From Pseudomonas syringae KCTC 12500 (GTDB lineage: Bacteria; Pseudomonadota; Gammaproteobacteria; Pseudomonadales; Pseudomonadaceae), in NCBI RefSeq assembly GCF_000507185.2, contig NZ_AYTM02000002.1:4313501-4377500 (forward strand): 64,000 nucleotides of DNA, written 5' to 3'. Numbering within the stretch: the first letter of the stretch is position 1; each line of letters starts with the position of its first letter. Under the pieces are notes generated by a model. The model saw only the letters and a program-made list of their open reading frames with translations, made no database searches and was not told the origin of the DNA. The position numbers and the translations under genes were made by a program. Below are positions 37,871 through 47,205 of this stretch, piece by piece.

Positions 37871-40471
37871 TTACACTTGAACAGCCGGGATGTTGGCGTT
37901 CGCAGCGGCTTCACGGAACTCGGCGATCTGATCGAAGCTCAGGTAGCGGTACACGTCCGCTGCCATGGTGTCGATCTGGTTGGCGTAGCCCATGTACTCT
38001 TCAACCGTCGGCAGACGACCCAGAATAGAGGCAACGGACGCCAGCTCGGCCGAGGCCAGGTAGACGTTCGCGCCGTCACCCAGACGGTTCGGGAAGTTAC
38101 GGGTCGACGTCGACACCACGGTCGCGTTCGGTTCCACGCGTGCCTGGTTACCCATGCACAGCGAGCAGCCCGGCATTTCCATGCGTGCGCCAGCCTTGCC
38201 GTAGATGCCGTAGTAGCCTTCCTCGGTCAACTGGTGAGCGTCCATCTTGGTCGGCGGCGACAGCCACAGACGCGTCGGCAGCTGGCCCTTGACCTGATCC
38301 AGCAACTTGCCCGCAGCGCGGAAGTGGCCGATGTTGGTCATGCAGGAGCCGATGAACACTTCGTCGATCTTCTCGCCCTGTACCGAAGACAGCAGGCGTG
38401 CATCGTCCGGATCGTTCGGCGCGCAGAGCACAGGCTCCTTGACGTCGGCCAGATCGATTTCGATGATTTCGGCGTACTCGGCGTCCTTGTCGGCTTCCAG
38501 CAGCTCTGGATTGGCAACCCAGGCTTCCATCGCCTGAGCACGACGCTCCAGGGTGCGAGGATCACCGTAACCCTGTTCGATCATCCAGCGCAGCAGGGTG
38601 ATGTTCGAATTCAGGTATTCGATGATTGGCTCTTTGGCCAGCTTGATGGTGCAACCGGCAGCCGAACGTTCGGCAGAGGCGTCGGACAGCTCGAAAGCCT
38701 GTTCGATGCTCAGGTTGTCGAGGCCTTCGATCTCCAGAATACGACCGGAGAATGCGTTCTTCTTGCCTTTCTTCTCTACGGTCAGCAGGCCAGCCTGAAT
38801 CGCGTAGTAAGGAATGGCGTGTACCAGGTCGCGCAGGGTGATGCCAGGTTGCATCTTGCCCTTGAAGCGAACCAGGATCGATTCAGGCATGTCCAGCGGC
38901 ATGACGCCCGTTGCAGCAGCGAACGCCACCAGGCCGGAACCGGCCGGGAAGGAGATACCGATCGGGAAGCGGGTGTGCGAGTCGCCACCGGTGCCGACGG
39001 TGTCCGGCAGCAGCATGCGGTTCAGCCAGCTGTGGATGATGCCGTCGCCCGGACGCAGGGAAACGCCGCCGCGGGTCATGATGAAGTCAGGCAGCGTGTG
39101 GTGCGTCTTGACGTCGATCGGCTTCGGATAGGCCGCGGTGTGGCAGAACGACTGCATGACCAGATCGGTCGAGAAGCCCAGGCACGCCAGGTCTTTCAGT
39201 TCGTCGCGAGTCATCGGGCCAGTGGTGTCCTGGGAGCCGACGGTAGTCATCTTCGGTTCGCAGTAGGTGCCCGGGCGAACGCCCGCTACGCCGCATGCCT
39301 TGCCGACCATCTTCTGCGCCAGGGTGTAACCCTTGGTGCTTTCGGCTGGCTGGTCAGGTGTCTTGAACAGGTCGAACTCCGGCAGGCCCAGTTCGGCGCG
39401 CGCCTTGCTGGTCAGGCCACGGCCGATGATCAGTGGAATACGGCCGCCAGCGCGGACTTCGTCGAGCAGCACCGGGGTCTTCATTTCGAAGGTGGTGATG
39501 ACTTCGTCGCTGTCGTGCTTGCAGACCTTTCCAGCGTAGGGATAGACGTCGATCACGTCACCCATGTTGATGTTCGAGACATCGAATTCGATTGGCAGAG
39601 CGCCAGCATCTTCCATGGTGTTGTAGAAGATCGGAGCAATTTTGCTGCCGAAGCAGAAACCGCCGGCACGCTTGTTCGGGACGTAAGGGACGTCGTCGCC
39701 GAAGAACCAGAGTACCGAGTTGGTTGCCGATTTACGCGAGGAACCGGTACCGACCACGTCACCGACGTAGGCAATCGGGAAGCCCTGACCGCGCATTTCT
39801 TCGATCTGCTTCATCGGGCCGATGGCGCCCTGTACGTCAGGGATGATGCCTTCACGGGCCATTTTCAGCATGGCCAGCGCGTGCAGCGGGATGTCCGGGC
39901 GCGACCAGGCATCAGGGGCAGGCGACAGGTCGTCGGTGTTGGTTTCGCCGGTGACCTTGAAGACGCGCAGGCTGATCTTGTCGGCCAGCGTCGGGCGCTT
40001 CTTGAACCACTCGCCGTCAGCCCAGGACTGCAGAACAGCCTTGGCGTGCGCATTGCCGTTCTTGGCTTTTTCGGCCACGTCGTGGAAGGCATCGAACATC
40101 AGCAGGGTGTGCTTGAGTTGTTCGGCTGCGACCGGCGCGAGGGTGGCGTCGTCGAGCAGTTCAACCAGGGTGACGATGTTGTAGCCACCTTGCATGGTGC
40201 CGAGTAGTTCGGTGGCGCGTTTTCTGTCGATCAGGGGAGAAGTGGCTTCGCCCTTGGCCAGGGCAGACAGGAAACCGGCCTTGACGTAGGCAGCTTCGTC
40301 AACGCCTGGCGGAACGCGATTGGTGATCAGATCGACAAGGAAAGCTTCTTCGCCAGCCGGAGGATTCTTCAGCAGCTCGACCAGGCCTGCAGTTTGTTCG
40401 GCGTTAAGCGGCTGGGGCACGATGCCCTGGGCGGCACGCTCTTCGATATGTTTACGGTAGGCTTCAAGCAC
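37871..40471 (-). CDS. acnB: Aconitate hydratase B (bifunctional, 2-methylisocitrate dehydratase)
   Basis: 866 residues from a GTG start. The frame continues upstream, but family members begin (M)[15 protein letters not shown], and AGGG lies 8 nt before the GTG at 40471, so the ATG at 40486 is less likely. The N-terminal HEAT-like domain is followed by the swivel and catalytic domains. The 4Fe-4S ligands lie in [10 protein letters not shown] and in [31 protein letters not shown] and [15 protein letters not shown] are conserved substrate segments. It interconverts citrate and isocitrate in the TCA cycle. Structured inverted repeats lie upstream (40542-40560 and 40588-40726). Confidence 0.96.
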   Translation of the reverse strand: MLEAYRKHIEERAAQGIVPQPLNAEQTAGLVELLKNPPAGEEAFLVDLITNRVPPGVDEAAYVKAGFLSALAKGEATSPLIDRKRATELLGTMQGGYNIVTLVELLDDATLAPVAAEQLKHTLLMFDAFHDVAEKAKNGNAHAKAVLQSWADGEWFKKRPTLADKISLRVFKVTGETNTDDLSPAPDAWSRPDIPLHALAMLKMAREGIIPDVQGAIGPMKQIEEMRGQGFPIAYVGDVVGTGSSRKSATNSVLWFFGDDVPYVPNKRAGGFCFGSKIAPIFYNTMEDAGALPIEFDVSNINMGDVIDVYPYAGKVCKHDSDEVITTFEMKTPVLLDEVRAGGRIPLIIGRGLTSKARAELGLPEFDLFKTPDQPAESTKGYTLAQKMVGKACGVAGVRPGTYCEPKMTTVGSQDTTGPMTRDELKDLACLGFSTDLVMQSFCHTAAYPKPIDVKTHHTLPDFIMTRGGVSLRPGDGIIHSWLNRMLLPDTVGTGGDSHTRFPIGISFPAGSGLVAFAAATGVMPLDMPESILVRFKGKMQPGITLRDLVHAIPYYAIQAGLLTVEKKGKKNAFSGRILEIEGLDNLSIEQAFELSDASAERSAAGCTIKLAKEPIIEYLNSNITLLRWMIEQGYGDPRTLERRAQAMEAWVANPELLEADKDAEYAEIIEIDLADVKEPVLCAPNDPDDARLLSSVQGEKIDEVFIGSCMTNIGHFRAAGKLLDQVKGQLPTRLWLSPPTKMDAHQLTEEGYYGIYGKAGARMEMPGCSLCMGNQARVEPNATVVSTSTRNFPNRLGDGANVYLASAELASVASILGRLPTVEEYMGYANQIDTMAADVYRYLSFDQIAEFREAAANANIPAVQV

Positions 40472-40541
40472 AGTATTAACCCTCATCAGTGGTCCCAAAT
40501 GGGTGTCCGGGACGCTCATCCAGAAATCGCCCGTACCCACG

Positions 40542-40560
40542 CAAGGCTTATTGAGCCTTG
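40542..40560 (-). other. Small hairpin in the acnB leader
   Basis: CAAGGCT and AGCCTTG form a perfect 7-bp stem around a 5-nt loop, about 70 bp upstream of the acnB start. It could be a leader structure in the acnB mRNA or a dyad operator; the sequence alone does not decide. Confidence 0.45.
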
Positions 40561-40587
40561 TTGGCAGGGTGTCGGTGATTCCTAACA

Positions 40588-40726
40588 GAAGCTGTTTTCA
40601 AAGTTTTACGCCTGCAGGGCGGGGGGAGTAGCGGTCGACACGGCCATTCGTGATGAGGGAATGGCCTGTCGACGCCGCACTGCGGGATTAACTTGACTGT
40701 GCTCGTGACGCTTTGAAAACAGCTTC
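40588..40726. repeat. 139-bp structured element with 16-bp perfect terminal inverted repeats
   Basis: GAAGCTGTTTTCAAAG at 40588-40603 is perfectly complementary to 40711-40726. Inside, GTCGACA-c-GGCCATTC (40634-40649) pairs with GAATGGCC-TGTCGAC (40659-40673) around a 9-nt loop, with one bulged base. Flanking GCG/CGC and CCTGCA/TGCGGG pairs extend the stem. There is no coding frame. It lies 117 bp upstream of acnB and about 150 bp upstream of the divergent DUF1289 gene. It could be a leader RNA, a small non-autonomous element or a regulatory cruciform. Confidence 0.6.
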
Positions 40727-40873
40727 CAACGGACATTGGCGCCTTAAAAGGCTCGCTGATTCTACGCCAAAACTTTGCCAAAGGTAAGTTAGCCCCTACA
40801 TCTTCGGGGGTGAACTTGCTTAGACAAAGGGCTAACATGAGCCCTTGTTTCGCCTTCCCCAGTCCTGCCTGAC

Positions 40874-41344
40874 ATGCCCGATTACATTATCAAAACCCCC
40901 TGCGTCGGCCTTTGCTCCACTGTTTACGGGGATCTGGTGTGCCGTGGCTGCAAGCGCTTCCACCACGAGGTCATCCACTGGAACGGCTATAACGAAGACG
41001 AAAAAAGAGCCGTCTGGCTGCGCCTGGAGCAACTGCTGGTCCAGGTGATGACTGCCAAGCTCGAAGTCTTCGATGCCGACAAGCTGCGTGCGCAGCTCAC
41101 CCAGCGCAAGATCCGCTTTGTGCCGCACCAGTCCGAATATTGCTGGGCTTACCAGTTGATCGCCCGTGGCGCGCGGGTCATCAGCCAGGTCGAGGCTTAC
41201 GGTTTCGTGCTGTTGCCGGAGTTTCGCGACTGGACGCTGCCGGAACTGCGCGATGCGATCGACCGCGAGTTTTTCCTGCTGTCCGAGGCGCACTATCAGC
41301 GCTATATCGCGCCAGGGTTTCTGCGCGACGCATTCGGCGCCTGA
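40874..41344 (+). CDS. DUF1289 domain protein
   Basis: 156 residues. The N-terminal DUF1289 module has four cysteines arranged as TPCVGLCSTVYGDLVCRGCK, then RFHHEVIHWNGY, likely a small metal site. The C-terminal half of about 100 residues (PHQSEYCWAYQLIARGARVI, then LPEFRDWTLPELRDAIDREF) is of unknown function. It is cytoplasmic. DUF1289 proteins have no established role. It diverges from acnB and is followed by miaE 84 bp downstream. Confidence 0.85.
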   Translation: MPDYIIKTPCVGLCSTVYGDLVCRGCKRFHHEVIHWNGYNEDEKRAVWLRLEQLLVQVMTAKLEVFDADKLRAQLTQRKIRFVPHQSEYCWAYQLIARGARVISQVEAYGFVLLPEFRDWTLPELRDAIDREFFLLSEAHYQRYIAPGFLRDAFGA

Positions 41345-41428
41345 CAAACCCGGCATGCTTTTGTGTCGCGAGGCATCGTTGCTGCTCGTATAATGCGCGG
41401 CCGTGCCTCTCCGTCATTCTGTGAGCCT

Positions 41429-42040
41429 ATGTACCCGATCCCTGAAATCGAAGCCTTTCTGCTTTGCCGCACACCCGACAGCTGGGTCCAGGCCGCGCTG
41501 CGCAATCTGGACATCCTGCTGATCGACCATGCGAACAACGAGAAGAAGGCCGCCGGGGCTGCGTTCCAGTTCATGTTTCAGTACAACGACAAGTTCGACC
41601 TGTTGAGCAAGATGTCACGTCTGGCCCGGGAAGAGCTGCGCCATTTCGAGCAAGTCATCAGCATCATCAGAAAGCGCCAGATCCCCATGGCCAACATCAG
41701 CTCGGCCCGCTATGCCGGAGCGCTGCGCAAGCTGGTGCGCAATCACAACCCGTACCGGCTGACCGATGCGCTGATCGTCGGTGCCATTGTCGAGGCTCGT
41801 TCCTGTGAGCGCTTTGCCGCGCTGGTGCCGCATCTGGACGAAGAATTGGCCAAATTCTATGGCGGTTTGCTGAAGTCCGAAGCGCGGCACTTTCAGGACT
41901 ACCTCAAGCTGGCTTACAGCTACGGCGACAAGGCTGATGTCGATGCCAAGATCGAGGAGATCCGTCTGGCCGAGCGTGAGCTGATCGAAAGCCCTGACGA
42001 AGAGTTCCGTTTTCACAGTGGCGTACCTGTCGCCGCCTGA
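41429..42040 (+). CDS. miaE: tRNA-(ms2io6A37) hydroxylase MiaE
   Basis: 203 residues from the ATG at 41429 (MYPIPEIEAFLLCRTPDSW); an upstream in-frame extension is not family-like. The ferritin-like four-helix diiron motifs are visible: EELRHFEQV, then EARSCERFA and SEARHFQDYLK. The enzyme hydroxylates the isopentenyl group of ms2i6A at position 37 of UNN-reading tRNAs, an oxygen-dependent step. A strong terminator follows, so it is not part of the efflux operon. Confidence 0.93.
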   Translation: MYPIPEIEAFLLCRTPDSWVQAALRNLDILLIDHANNEKKAAGAAFQFMFQYNDKFDLLSKMSRLAREELRHFEQVISIIRKRQIPMANISSARYAGALRKLVRNHNPYRLTDALIVGAIVEARSCERFAALVPHLDEELAKFYGGLLKSEARHFQDYLKLAYSYGDKADVDAKIEEIRLAERELIESPDEEFRFHSGVPVAA

Positions 42041-42058
42041 TTCCTCTCGCGTTCCCTC

Positions 42059-42092
42059 CAAAAACGACCGTCTTGCCAGCGGTCGTTTTTTT
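42059..42092 (+). terminator. Intrinsic terminator after miaE
   Basis: AAAACGACCG and CGGTCGTTTT form a 10-bp stem around a TCTTGCCAG loop, continued by a run of T (TTTTTTT in all). It begins 19 nt after the miaE stop. Confidence 0.92.
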
Positions 42093-42124
42093 ATGGGCAT
42101 TTAGTAAGCAAGCTAATAAATGCT

Positions 42125-42174
42125 TTGACAACGGCTGCCTAGGCAGTAATATTTTGCAATCACTGCTTAGGCAG
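42125..42174 (+). promoter_or_regulatory. marR-emrAB promoter with two tandem MarR-type operators
   Basis: TTGACA (42125-42130), 16 nt, TAATAT (42147-42152) is a near-consensus sigma-70 promoter. The perfect palindrome CTGCCTAGGCAG (42135-42146) fills the -35/-10 spacer, and a one-mismatch copy, CTGCTTAGGCAG (42163-42174), lies just after the -10. The centres are 28 bp apart. A dimeric repressor bound here would block RNA polymerase directly. The obvious candidate is the MarR protein encoded from 42191. Confidence 0.85.
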
Positions 42175-42190
42175 CTATCTGGGTCAGTTC

Positions 42191-42679
42191 ATGAAACATT
42201 TCAGCCCCGACAATTTTGAATCCAGCCTTATCGGGCTGCTGGTCGGTCGTACCAATGCGCTCAAAGACCGCATGCTCGACAAGTACCTGCTGCCCTATGA
42301 CGTGACGTTCGCGCAGTTCAAGGTGCTGATCATCATTGCCCAGTTTTCTACCGATACCCCGGTGGAATTGTGTCGGCACCTGTCGCTGGACAGCGGTTCG
42401 ATGACCCGCATGCTCGATCGCCTGGAACAGAAAGGGCTGGTGGTGCGCCAGCGCTCCGCGACCGATCGTCGTCAGGTGCGTCTGGCACTGACCGAGCAGG
42501 GGCAGGCGCTCTGCGATCTGCTGCCGCAGATTGGCGCGGACGCGATGAACGACACGTTCGCGGCGCTCGACAGTGACGAGGTCGAGAGCCTGAAAAGAAT
42601 TCTCACCAAGGTGCTGGTGGCGGCTGATGACCACATCACCCTGACTCGTTTGAGCTTCAACCCCAAAGCTAAACGCTGA
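42191..42679 (+). CDS. MarR/EmrR-family repressor of the efflux operon
   Basis: 162 residues with a MarR winged helix: TPVELCRHLSLDSGSMTRML (recognition helix), DRLEQKGLVVRQRSATDRRQ (wing with the conserved DRR) and VRLALTEQGQAL. Flanking helices supply the dimer interface. It is the first gene of a marR-emrA-emrB operon, the organisation of E. coli emrRAB, and should repress the operon until a drug-like ligand binds. Two operators lie in its own promoter, so it is probably autoregulated. Confidence 0.92.
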   Translation: MKHFSPDNFESSLIGLLVGRTNALKDRMLDKYLLPYDVTFAQFKVLIIIAQFSTDTPVELCRHLSLDSGSMTRMLDRLEQKGLVVRQRSATDRRQVRLALTEQGQALCDLLPQIGADAMNDTFAALDSDEVESLKRILTKVLVAADDHITLTRLSFNPKAKR

Positions 42680-42751
42680 GCGGCCGACGCATTGGCAGGC
42701 GTGAGCCTGATCGCCGTCGTTCCGTCGCTTCGCTGATTAAAGGTAACTGCC

Positions 42752-43960
42752 ATGGCCACTGCTGCCGCTGAAAACACATCTGCCCCGGCTCCTGAACAGG
42801 AACCGAAGTCCGGCAAGCGCAAGTTCATGCTGATCGGGCTTGCCATTGTCGTGGTGATCCTCGCACTGGGCATCTGGGCCTGGTACGAGATCTACGGCCA
42901 ATGGAGCGAAGAGACCGACGACGCCTATGTCAATGGCAATGTGGTCGAAATCACCCCGCTGGTCACCGGAACCGTCATCAGTATTGGTGCGGACGATGGT
43001 GATCTGGTGCACGCAGGGCAGGTTCTGCTCAAGTTCGACCCGAGCGATGCCGAAGTTTCGCTGCAAAGCGCCGAGGCCAATCTGGGCAAGGTTGTGCGCC
43101 AGGTGCGCGGCCTCTACAGCAACGTCGATGGCATGAAAGCGCAGCTGGCCGCACAGCGTGCTGCGGTGCAGACCGCTCAGGACAACTACAACCGTCGTCG
43201 CAGTCTCGCAGCCGGCGGGGCGATTTCCCAGGAAGAGCTGTCGCACGCCAGAGACAGCCTGACCAGCGCGCAGAGCGCTCTGAACAACATTCAGCAGCAG
43301 TTGAGCACTAGCGTGGCACTGGTCGATGACACCGTGGTGTCCTCGCACCCGGACGTCAAGGCCGCCGCCGCGCAGTTGCGTCAGGCCTACCTGGCCAACG
43401 CGCGTTCGACGCTGGTGGCACCGGTCACCGGTTACGTCGCCAAGCGCACCGTGCAGTTGGGGCAGCGCATTCAACCGGGCACTGCAACCATGGCGGTCAT
43501 TCCGCTGGACCAGTTGTGGATCGATGCCAACTTCAAGGAAACCCAACTGGGCAAGATGCGCATTGGTCAGCCGGTGGAGATCAGCTCCGACCTGTATGGC
43601 AGCGATGTGAAGTACAACGGCACCATCGACAGCCTGGGGGCCGGCACCGGCAGTGCCTTTGCATTGCTGCCTGCGCAGAACGCCACTGGCAACTGGATCA
43701 AGATTGTCCAGCGTGTGCCAGTGCGGGTGCACATCAACCCTGAAGAGCTGGCGAAGTACCCGTTGCGCATCGGCCTGTCGACCACGGTTGAGGTCAACCT
43801 GCACGACCAGAGCGGCCCGGTCCTGGCGCAACAGCCGCGCAAGCAGGCCGCTTTCAGCACTCAGGTGTACACCGAGCAGCTGGCTGACGCCGACGCGCTG
43901 ATCGCCCGCCTGATTCACGAGAACAGTGCGCCCGGTGGCAAGACTGCCGTTCAGCGCTGA
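42752..43960 (+). CDS. emrA: EmrA-type membrane fusion protein (HlyD family)
   Basis: 402 residues. A cytoplasmic N-terminal tail and one membrane helix (FMLIGLAIVVVILALGIWAW) precede the periplasmic adaptor. The first half-lipoyl segment is TDDAYVNGNVVEITPLVTGT, a coiled-coil hairpin follows (residues about 100-190), then the second half-lipoyl STLVAPVTGYVAKRTVQLGQ and a beta-barrel domain. It links the EmrB pump to an outer-membrane channel for drug export. It starts 72 bp after the marR gene. No outer-membrane factor gene is encoded nearby. Confidence 0.93.
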   Translation: MATAAAENTSAPAPEQEPKSGKRKFMLIGLAIVVVILALGIWAWYEIYGQWSEETDDAYVNGNVVEITPLVTGTVISIGADDGDLVHAGQVLLKFDPSDAEVSLQSAEANLGKVVRQVRGLYSNVDGMKAQLAAQRAAVQTAQDNYNRRRSLAAGGAISQEELSHARDSLTSAQSALNNIQQQLSTSVALVDDTVVSSHPDVKAAAAQLRQAYLANARSTLVAPVTGYVAKRTVQLGQRIQPGTATMAVIPLDQLWIDANFKETQLGKMRIGQPVEISSDLYGSDVKYNGTIDSLGAGTGSAFALLPAQNATGNWIKIVQRVPVRVHINPEELAKYPLRIGLSTTVEVNLHDQSGPVLAQQPRKQAAFSTQVYTEQLADADALIARLIHENSAPGGKTAVQR

Positions 43961-44023
43961 ACCGCTAATCCGTGAGCCCCCGCCTTCCGGTCGGGGTGTC
44001 GCATTCGTCTTCAGGGATTCGCG

Positions 44024-45562
44024 ATGAGCAACAACGCCCCCGCTTCTTTTACCCCGCCAAGCCTGTTGCTGTGCACCATCGGTCTGTCGCTAGCGACCTT
44101 CATGCAGGTGCTCGATACCACGATTGCCAACGTGGCGCTGCCGACCATCGCCGGCAACCTGGGGGTCAGTTCGGAGCAGAGTACCTGGGTGATCACCTCG
44201 TTTGCGGTCAGCAACGCGATTGCCTTGCCGCTGACCGGCTGGCTCAGTCGTCGCTTCGGTGAGGTCAAGCTGTTCCTGTGGGCCACCATTCTGTTCGTGA
44301 TCGCTTCGTTTCTGTGCGGCATTTCCCAGTCCATGCCGGAACTGGTGGGCTTCCGGGCGCTGCAGGGGATGGTCGCCGGCCCGCTGTATCCGATGAGCCA
44401 GACCCTGCTGATTGCGGTGTACCCGCCCGCCAAAAGGGGCATGGCCCTGGCATTGCTGGCGATGGTGACGGTGGTGGCGCCCATTGCCGGGCCGATCCTC
44501 GGTGGCTGGATCACCGACAGCTATAGCTGGCCGTGGATCTTCTTCATCAACATCCCCATCGGCCTGTTCGCTGTGTTGGTGGTACGTAGCCAGATGGCCA
44601 AAAGGCCGGTCAGCACAGCCCGCCAACCGCTGGACTACATTGGCCTGCTGGCGCTGATTATCGGTGTGGGCGCGCTGCAGATAGTGCTCGACAAGGGTAA
44701 TGATCTGGACTGGTTCGAGTCGAACTTCATCATCTTCGGCTCGCTGATTTCGCTGATCGCGCTAGTCTTTTTCGTCATCTGGGAAATGACCGACAAGCAC
44801 CCGATCGTCAACCTGCGCCTGTTTGCCTACCGCAATTTCCGCATCGGCACGCTGGTCATGATCGGCGGCTATTCCGGCTTCTTCGGCATCAACCTGATCT
44901 TGCCGCAGTGGTTGCAGACCCAGATGGGCTATACCGCGACCTGGGCGGGGCTGGCCGTCGCACCGATTGGCATCCTGCCGGTGCTGATGTCGCCCTTTGT
45001 CGGCAAGTACGCGCACAAGTTCGACTTGCGTCTACTGGCCGGGCTGGCGTTCCTGGCGATGGGGCTGAGCTGCTTCATGCGTGCAGGCTTCAACACCGAC
45101 GTGGATTTCGAACACGTGGCGATGGTGCAACTGTTCATGGGCATCGGCGTGGCGCTGTTCTTCATGCCCACTCTGAGTATTCTGCTGTCCGACCTGCCGC
45201 CCAATCAGATCGCCGATGGATCTGGACTGGCAACCTTCCTGCGCACCCTGGGCGGCAGCTTCGCAGCCTCGCTGACCACCTGGATCTGGATCCGCCGCGC
45301 CAACCAGCATCATGCCTACCTGAGCGAAAACATCAGCACCTTCGACCCCGCCACCCGCCACGCCCTCGACAGCCTGGGCGGCGCCAGCCCACAAGCCTAC
45401 GCGCAACTGGAACGCACCCTCAACGCCCAGGCCTACATGATGTCCACCGTGGATTACTTCTACCTGCTGGGCTGGATATTCGCAGGACTGATCCTGCTCG
45501 TCTGGCTGGCCAAACCCCCATTCGCCGCCAAGGCCGGGCCTGCGGCAGGGGGCGGGCACTAG
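44024..45562 (+). CDS. emrB: EmrB-type multidrug efflux transporter (DHA2, 14 TM)
   Basis: 512 residues with about 14 hydrophobic segments. The DHA2 signatures are present: VLDTTIANVALPTIAGNLGV (motif D1), then WVITSFAVSNAIALPLTGWL, GWLSRRFGEVKLF (motif A), and LALLAMVTVVAPIAGPILGG with GWITDSYSWPWIFFINIPIG (motif C region). It is the proton-driven pump of the EmrAB pair for hydrophobic drugs or uncouplers. It is the last gene of the operon, 63 bp after emrA. No strong terminator is seen; a dispersed repeat follows. Confidence 0.94.
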   Translation: MSNNAPASFTPPSLLLCTIGLSLATFMQVLDTTIANVALPTIAGNLGVSSEQSTWVITSFAVSNAIALPLTGWLSRRFGEVKLFLWATILFVIASFLCGISQSMPELVGFRALQGMVAGPLYPMSQTLLIAVYPPAKRGMALALLAMVTVVAPIAGPILGGWITDSYSWPWIFFINIPIGLFAVLVVRSQMAKRPVSTARQPLDYIGLLALIIGVGALQIVLDKGNDLDWFESNFIIFGSLISLIALVFFVIWEMTDKHPIVNLRLFAYRNFRIGTLVMIGGYSGFFGINLILPQWLQTQMGYTATWAGLAVAPIGILPVLMSPFVGKYAHKFDLRLLAGLAFLAMGLSCFMRAGFNTDVDFEHVAMVQLFMGIGVALFFMPTLSILLSDLPPNQIADGSGLATFLRTLGGSFAASLTTWIWIRRANQHHAYLSENISTFDPATRHALDSLGGASPQAYAQLERTLNAQAYMMSTVDYFYLLGWIFAGLILLVWLAKPPFAAKAGPAAGGGH

Positions 45563-45656
45563 TTTCTTGTGCGCTTATCTGAACCGTGCCTTTGGCCAAA
45601 CTGCTCTAAAGTGCTTTTTCAACCGCGATTGCACTGACGACGCAGAACCGCTGTGT

Positions 45657-45704
45657 GACGCAGAGCGTCACGAACTGCATTCCCACGCGGAGCATGGGAA
45701 CGAT
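45657..45704 (+). repeat. Dispersed GACGC(A/G)GAGCGT repeat, copy 2
   Basis: It reads GACGCAGAGCGTCACGAACT, then GCATTCCCACGCGGAGCATG, then GGAACGAT, matching copy 1 (18512-18560) at most positions. GACGCAGAGCGTC is itself palindromic, and TCCCACGCGGAGCATGGGA forms a second small stem. It sits between the convergent 3' ends of emrB and lpxH. Confidence 0.7.
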
Positions 45705-45751
45705 AGTCAACCATCCAGCTTTTCGGGGTCAGTTCACGCGATCCCGCATCA

Positions 45752-46498
45752 TCAATTCAACAGCGCAAGCGTCTCGGGCACAAAGTCGAACGAACTCAGA
45801 TTGAAACCCTGCTCATCCACCTGCAACACCCAGCCCTGACGATCCCAGTCACCCAACACAATGCGTCTGGCCGCCTGATCGCCAATCTGCAACTTATGAA
45901 TCGCCGGACGATGAGTGTGGCCGTGGACCAACGTACGCACACCGAACTGCTGCATGATCCGCGGCACCTCGTCCGGCGTCACATCGACAATATCATTGGC
46001 TTTCATACGGGTTTGCGCACGGCTCTCATTACGCAACTTGCGCGCCAGCTTGTGCCGAGTGCCCAGCGGCAAATGGCGCAGAATGAACAGCGTCAGCGGA
46101 TGGCGCAGATAGCGACGCATCCGGATATAGCCTTCATCGCGCGTGCACAGACTGTCGCCGTGCATCAGCAGCACCGGCTCACCGTTTAACTGCACGACGC
46201 TGGGGTCACTCAGCAGCGTGCAGCCCGCTGCCTTGCAGAAACCCTTGCCGAGCATGAAATCACGGTTGCCGTGCATCAGAAAAATTCGTGTGCCGCTGTC
46301 GCTCAATTCGCGCAGGGCCTTGCAGATCGAAAGCTGGAACGGCGACATCGCATCGTCACCGATCCAGACTTCAAAGAAATCCCCGAGGATGTACAGCGAC
46401 TCGGCTTCGCGAGCGCGTCCTGCGAGCAGATCCAGAAACGCCCGGGTAATGTCCGGGCGCTCCTGTTCAAGGTGCAGATCGGAGATCAGCAGTATCAC
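45752..46498 (-). CDS. lpxH: UDP-2,3-diacylglucosamine diphosphatase LpxH
   Basis: 248 residues. Calcineurin-like metallophosphoesterase motifs appear in order: [47 protein letters not shown] and [13 protein letters not shown]. It hydrolyses UDP-2,3-diacylglucosamine to lipid X plus UMP in lipid A synthesis, peripheral to the inner membrane. The start overlaps the stop of ppiB by 4 bp, a pairing common in pseudomonads. Confidence 0.95.
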   Translation of the reverse strand: MILLISDLHLEQERPDITRAFLDLLAGRAREAESLYILGDFFEVWIGDDAMSPFQLSICKALRELSDSGTRIFLMHGNRDFMLGKGFCKAAGCTLLSDPSVVQLNGEPVLLMHGDSLCTRDEGYIRMRRYLRHPLTLFILRHLPLGTRHKLARKLRNESRAQTRMKANDIVDVTPDEVPRIMQQFGVRTLVHGHTHRPAIHKLQIGDQAARRIVLGDWDRQGWVLQVDEQGFNLSSFDFVPETLALLN

Positions 46499-46998
46499 TC
46501 AACAATCTCGGCTTTCTCGATGATCACGTCTTCTACCGGGACGTCCTGATGGCCGGCCTTGCTGGAAGTCGCCACGCCTTTGATCTTGTCGACCACGTCA
46601 GTGCCTTCGATCACTTCACCGAATACAGCGTAACCCCAGCCCTGAACGGTCTTGGCGCTGTGGTTCAGGAAGGCGTTGTCAGCGACGTTGATGAAGAACT
46701 GCGCAGAGGCCGAATGCGGTTCCATGGTACGGGCCATGGCGACGCTGTACTTCTTGTTCGGCAGACCGTTGTCGGCTTCGTTCTGAATGCTCGGGCGCTT
46801 GTCTTTCTTTTCTTTCATGCCAGGCTCGAAACCGCCGCCCTGAACCATGAAGTTGCCGATCACGCGGTGGAAAACCGTGTTCTCGTAGTGGCCGGCTTTA
46901 ACGTATTCGATGAAGTTGGCAACGGTCAGCGGCGCTTTTTCTTCGTTCAGTTGCAGCACGATGTCGCCGTGGTTGGTAGTCAGCTTTACATTAGGCAT
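46495..46998 (-). CDS. ppiB: Cytoplasmic peptidyl-prolyl cis-trans isomerase B (cyclophilin)
   Basis: 167 residues without a signal peptide, so the cytoplasmic form. Cyclophilin core motifs are [18 protein letters not shown] with the catalytic Arg, [20 protein letters not shown] and [17 protein letters not shown]. It catalyses proline isomerisation in folding proteins. It is the first gene of ppiB-lpxH, divergent from glnS across about 200 bp. Confidence 0.95.
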   Translation of the reverse strand: MPNVKLTTNHGDIVLQLNEEKAPLTVANFIEYVKAGHYENTVFHRVIGNFMVQGGGFEPGMKEKKDKRPSIQNEADNGLPNKKYSVAMARTMEPHSASAQFFINVADNAFLNHSAKTVQGWGYAVFGEVIEGTDVVDKIKGVATSSKAGHQDVPVEDVIIEKAEIVE

Positions 46999-47205
46999 TT
47001 GGGAAGTCGCTCTCTAGTCATGCATGAATGGGCAGATTATGACCCTGACGCGCAGTTTACAGACGAGGTTACATTTTTCAGCGCTTTTGCAGCTTTTATG
47101 CCTTCAAATACGCAGTCTGTTGTCAGGGACTTGACAGCTTCGGCTATGATAAGCGCTTTGATTTAGTCGGCCTACCCTGGCCGCGCACGTATGTCCAAGG
47201 ATCCT

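Noticed and set aside
37877..40207. A 776-codon plus-strand open frame opposite acnB
   Set aside because: It is a shadow of acnB with no domain and no ribosome-binding site.
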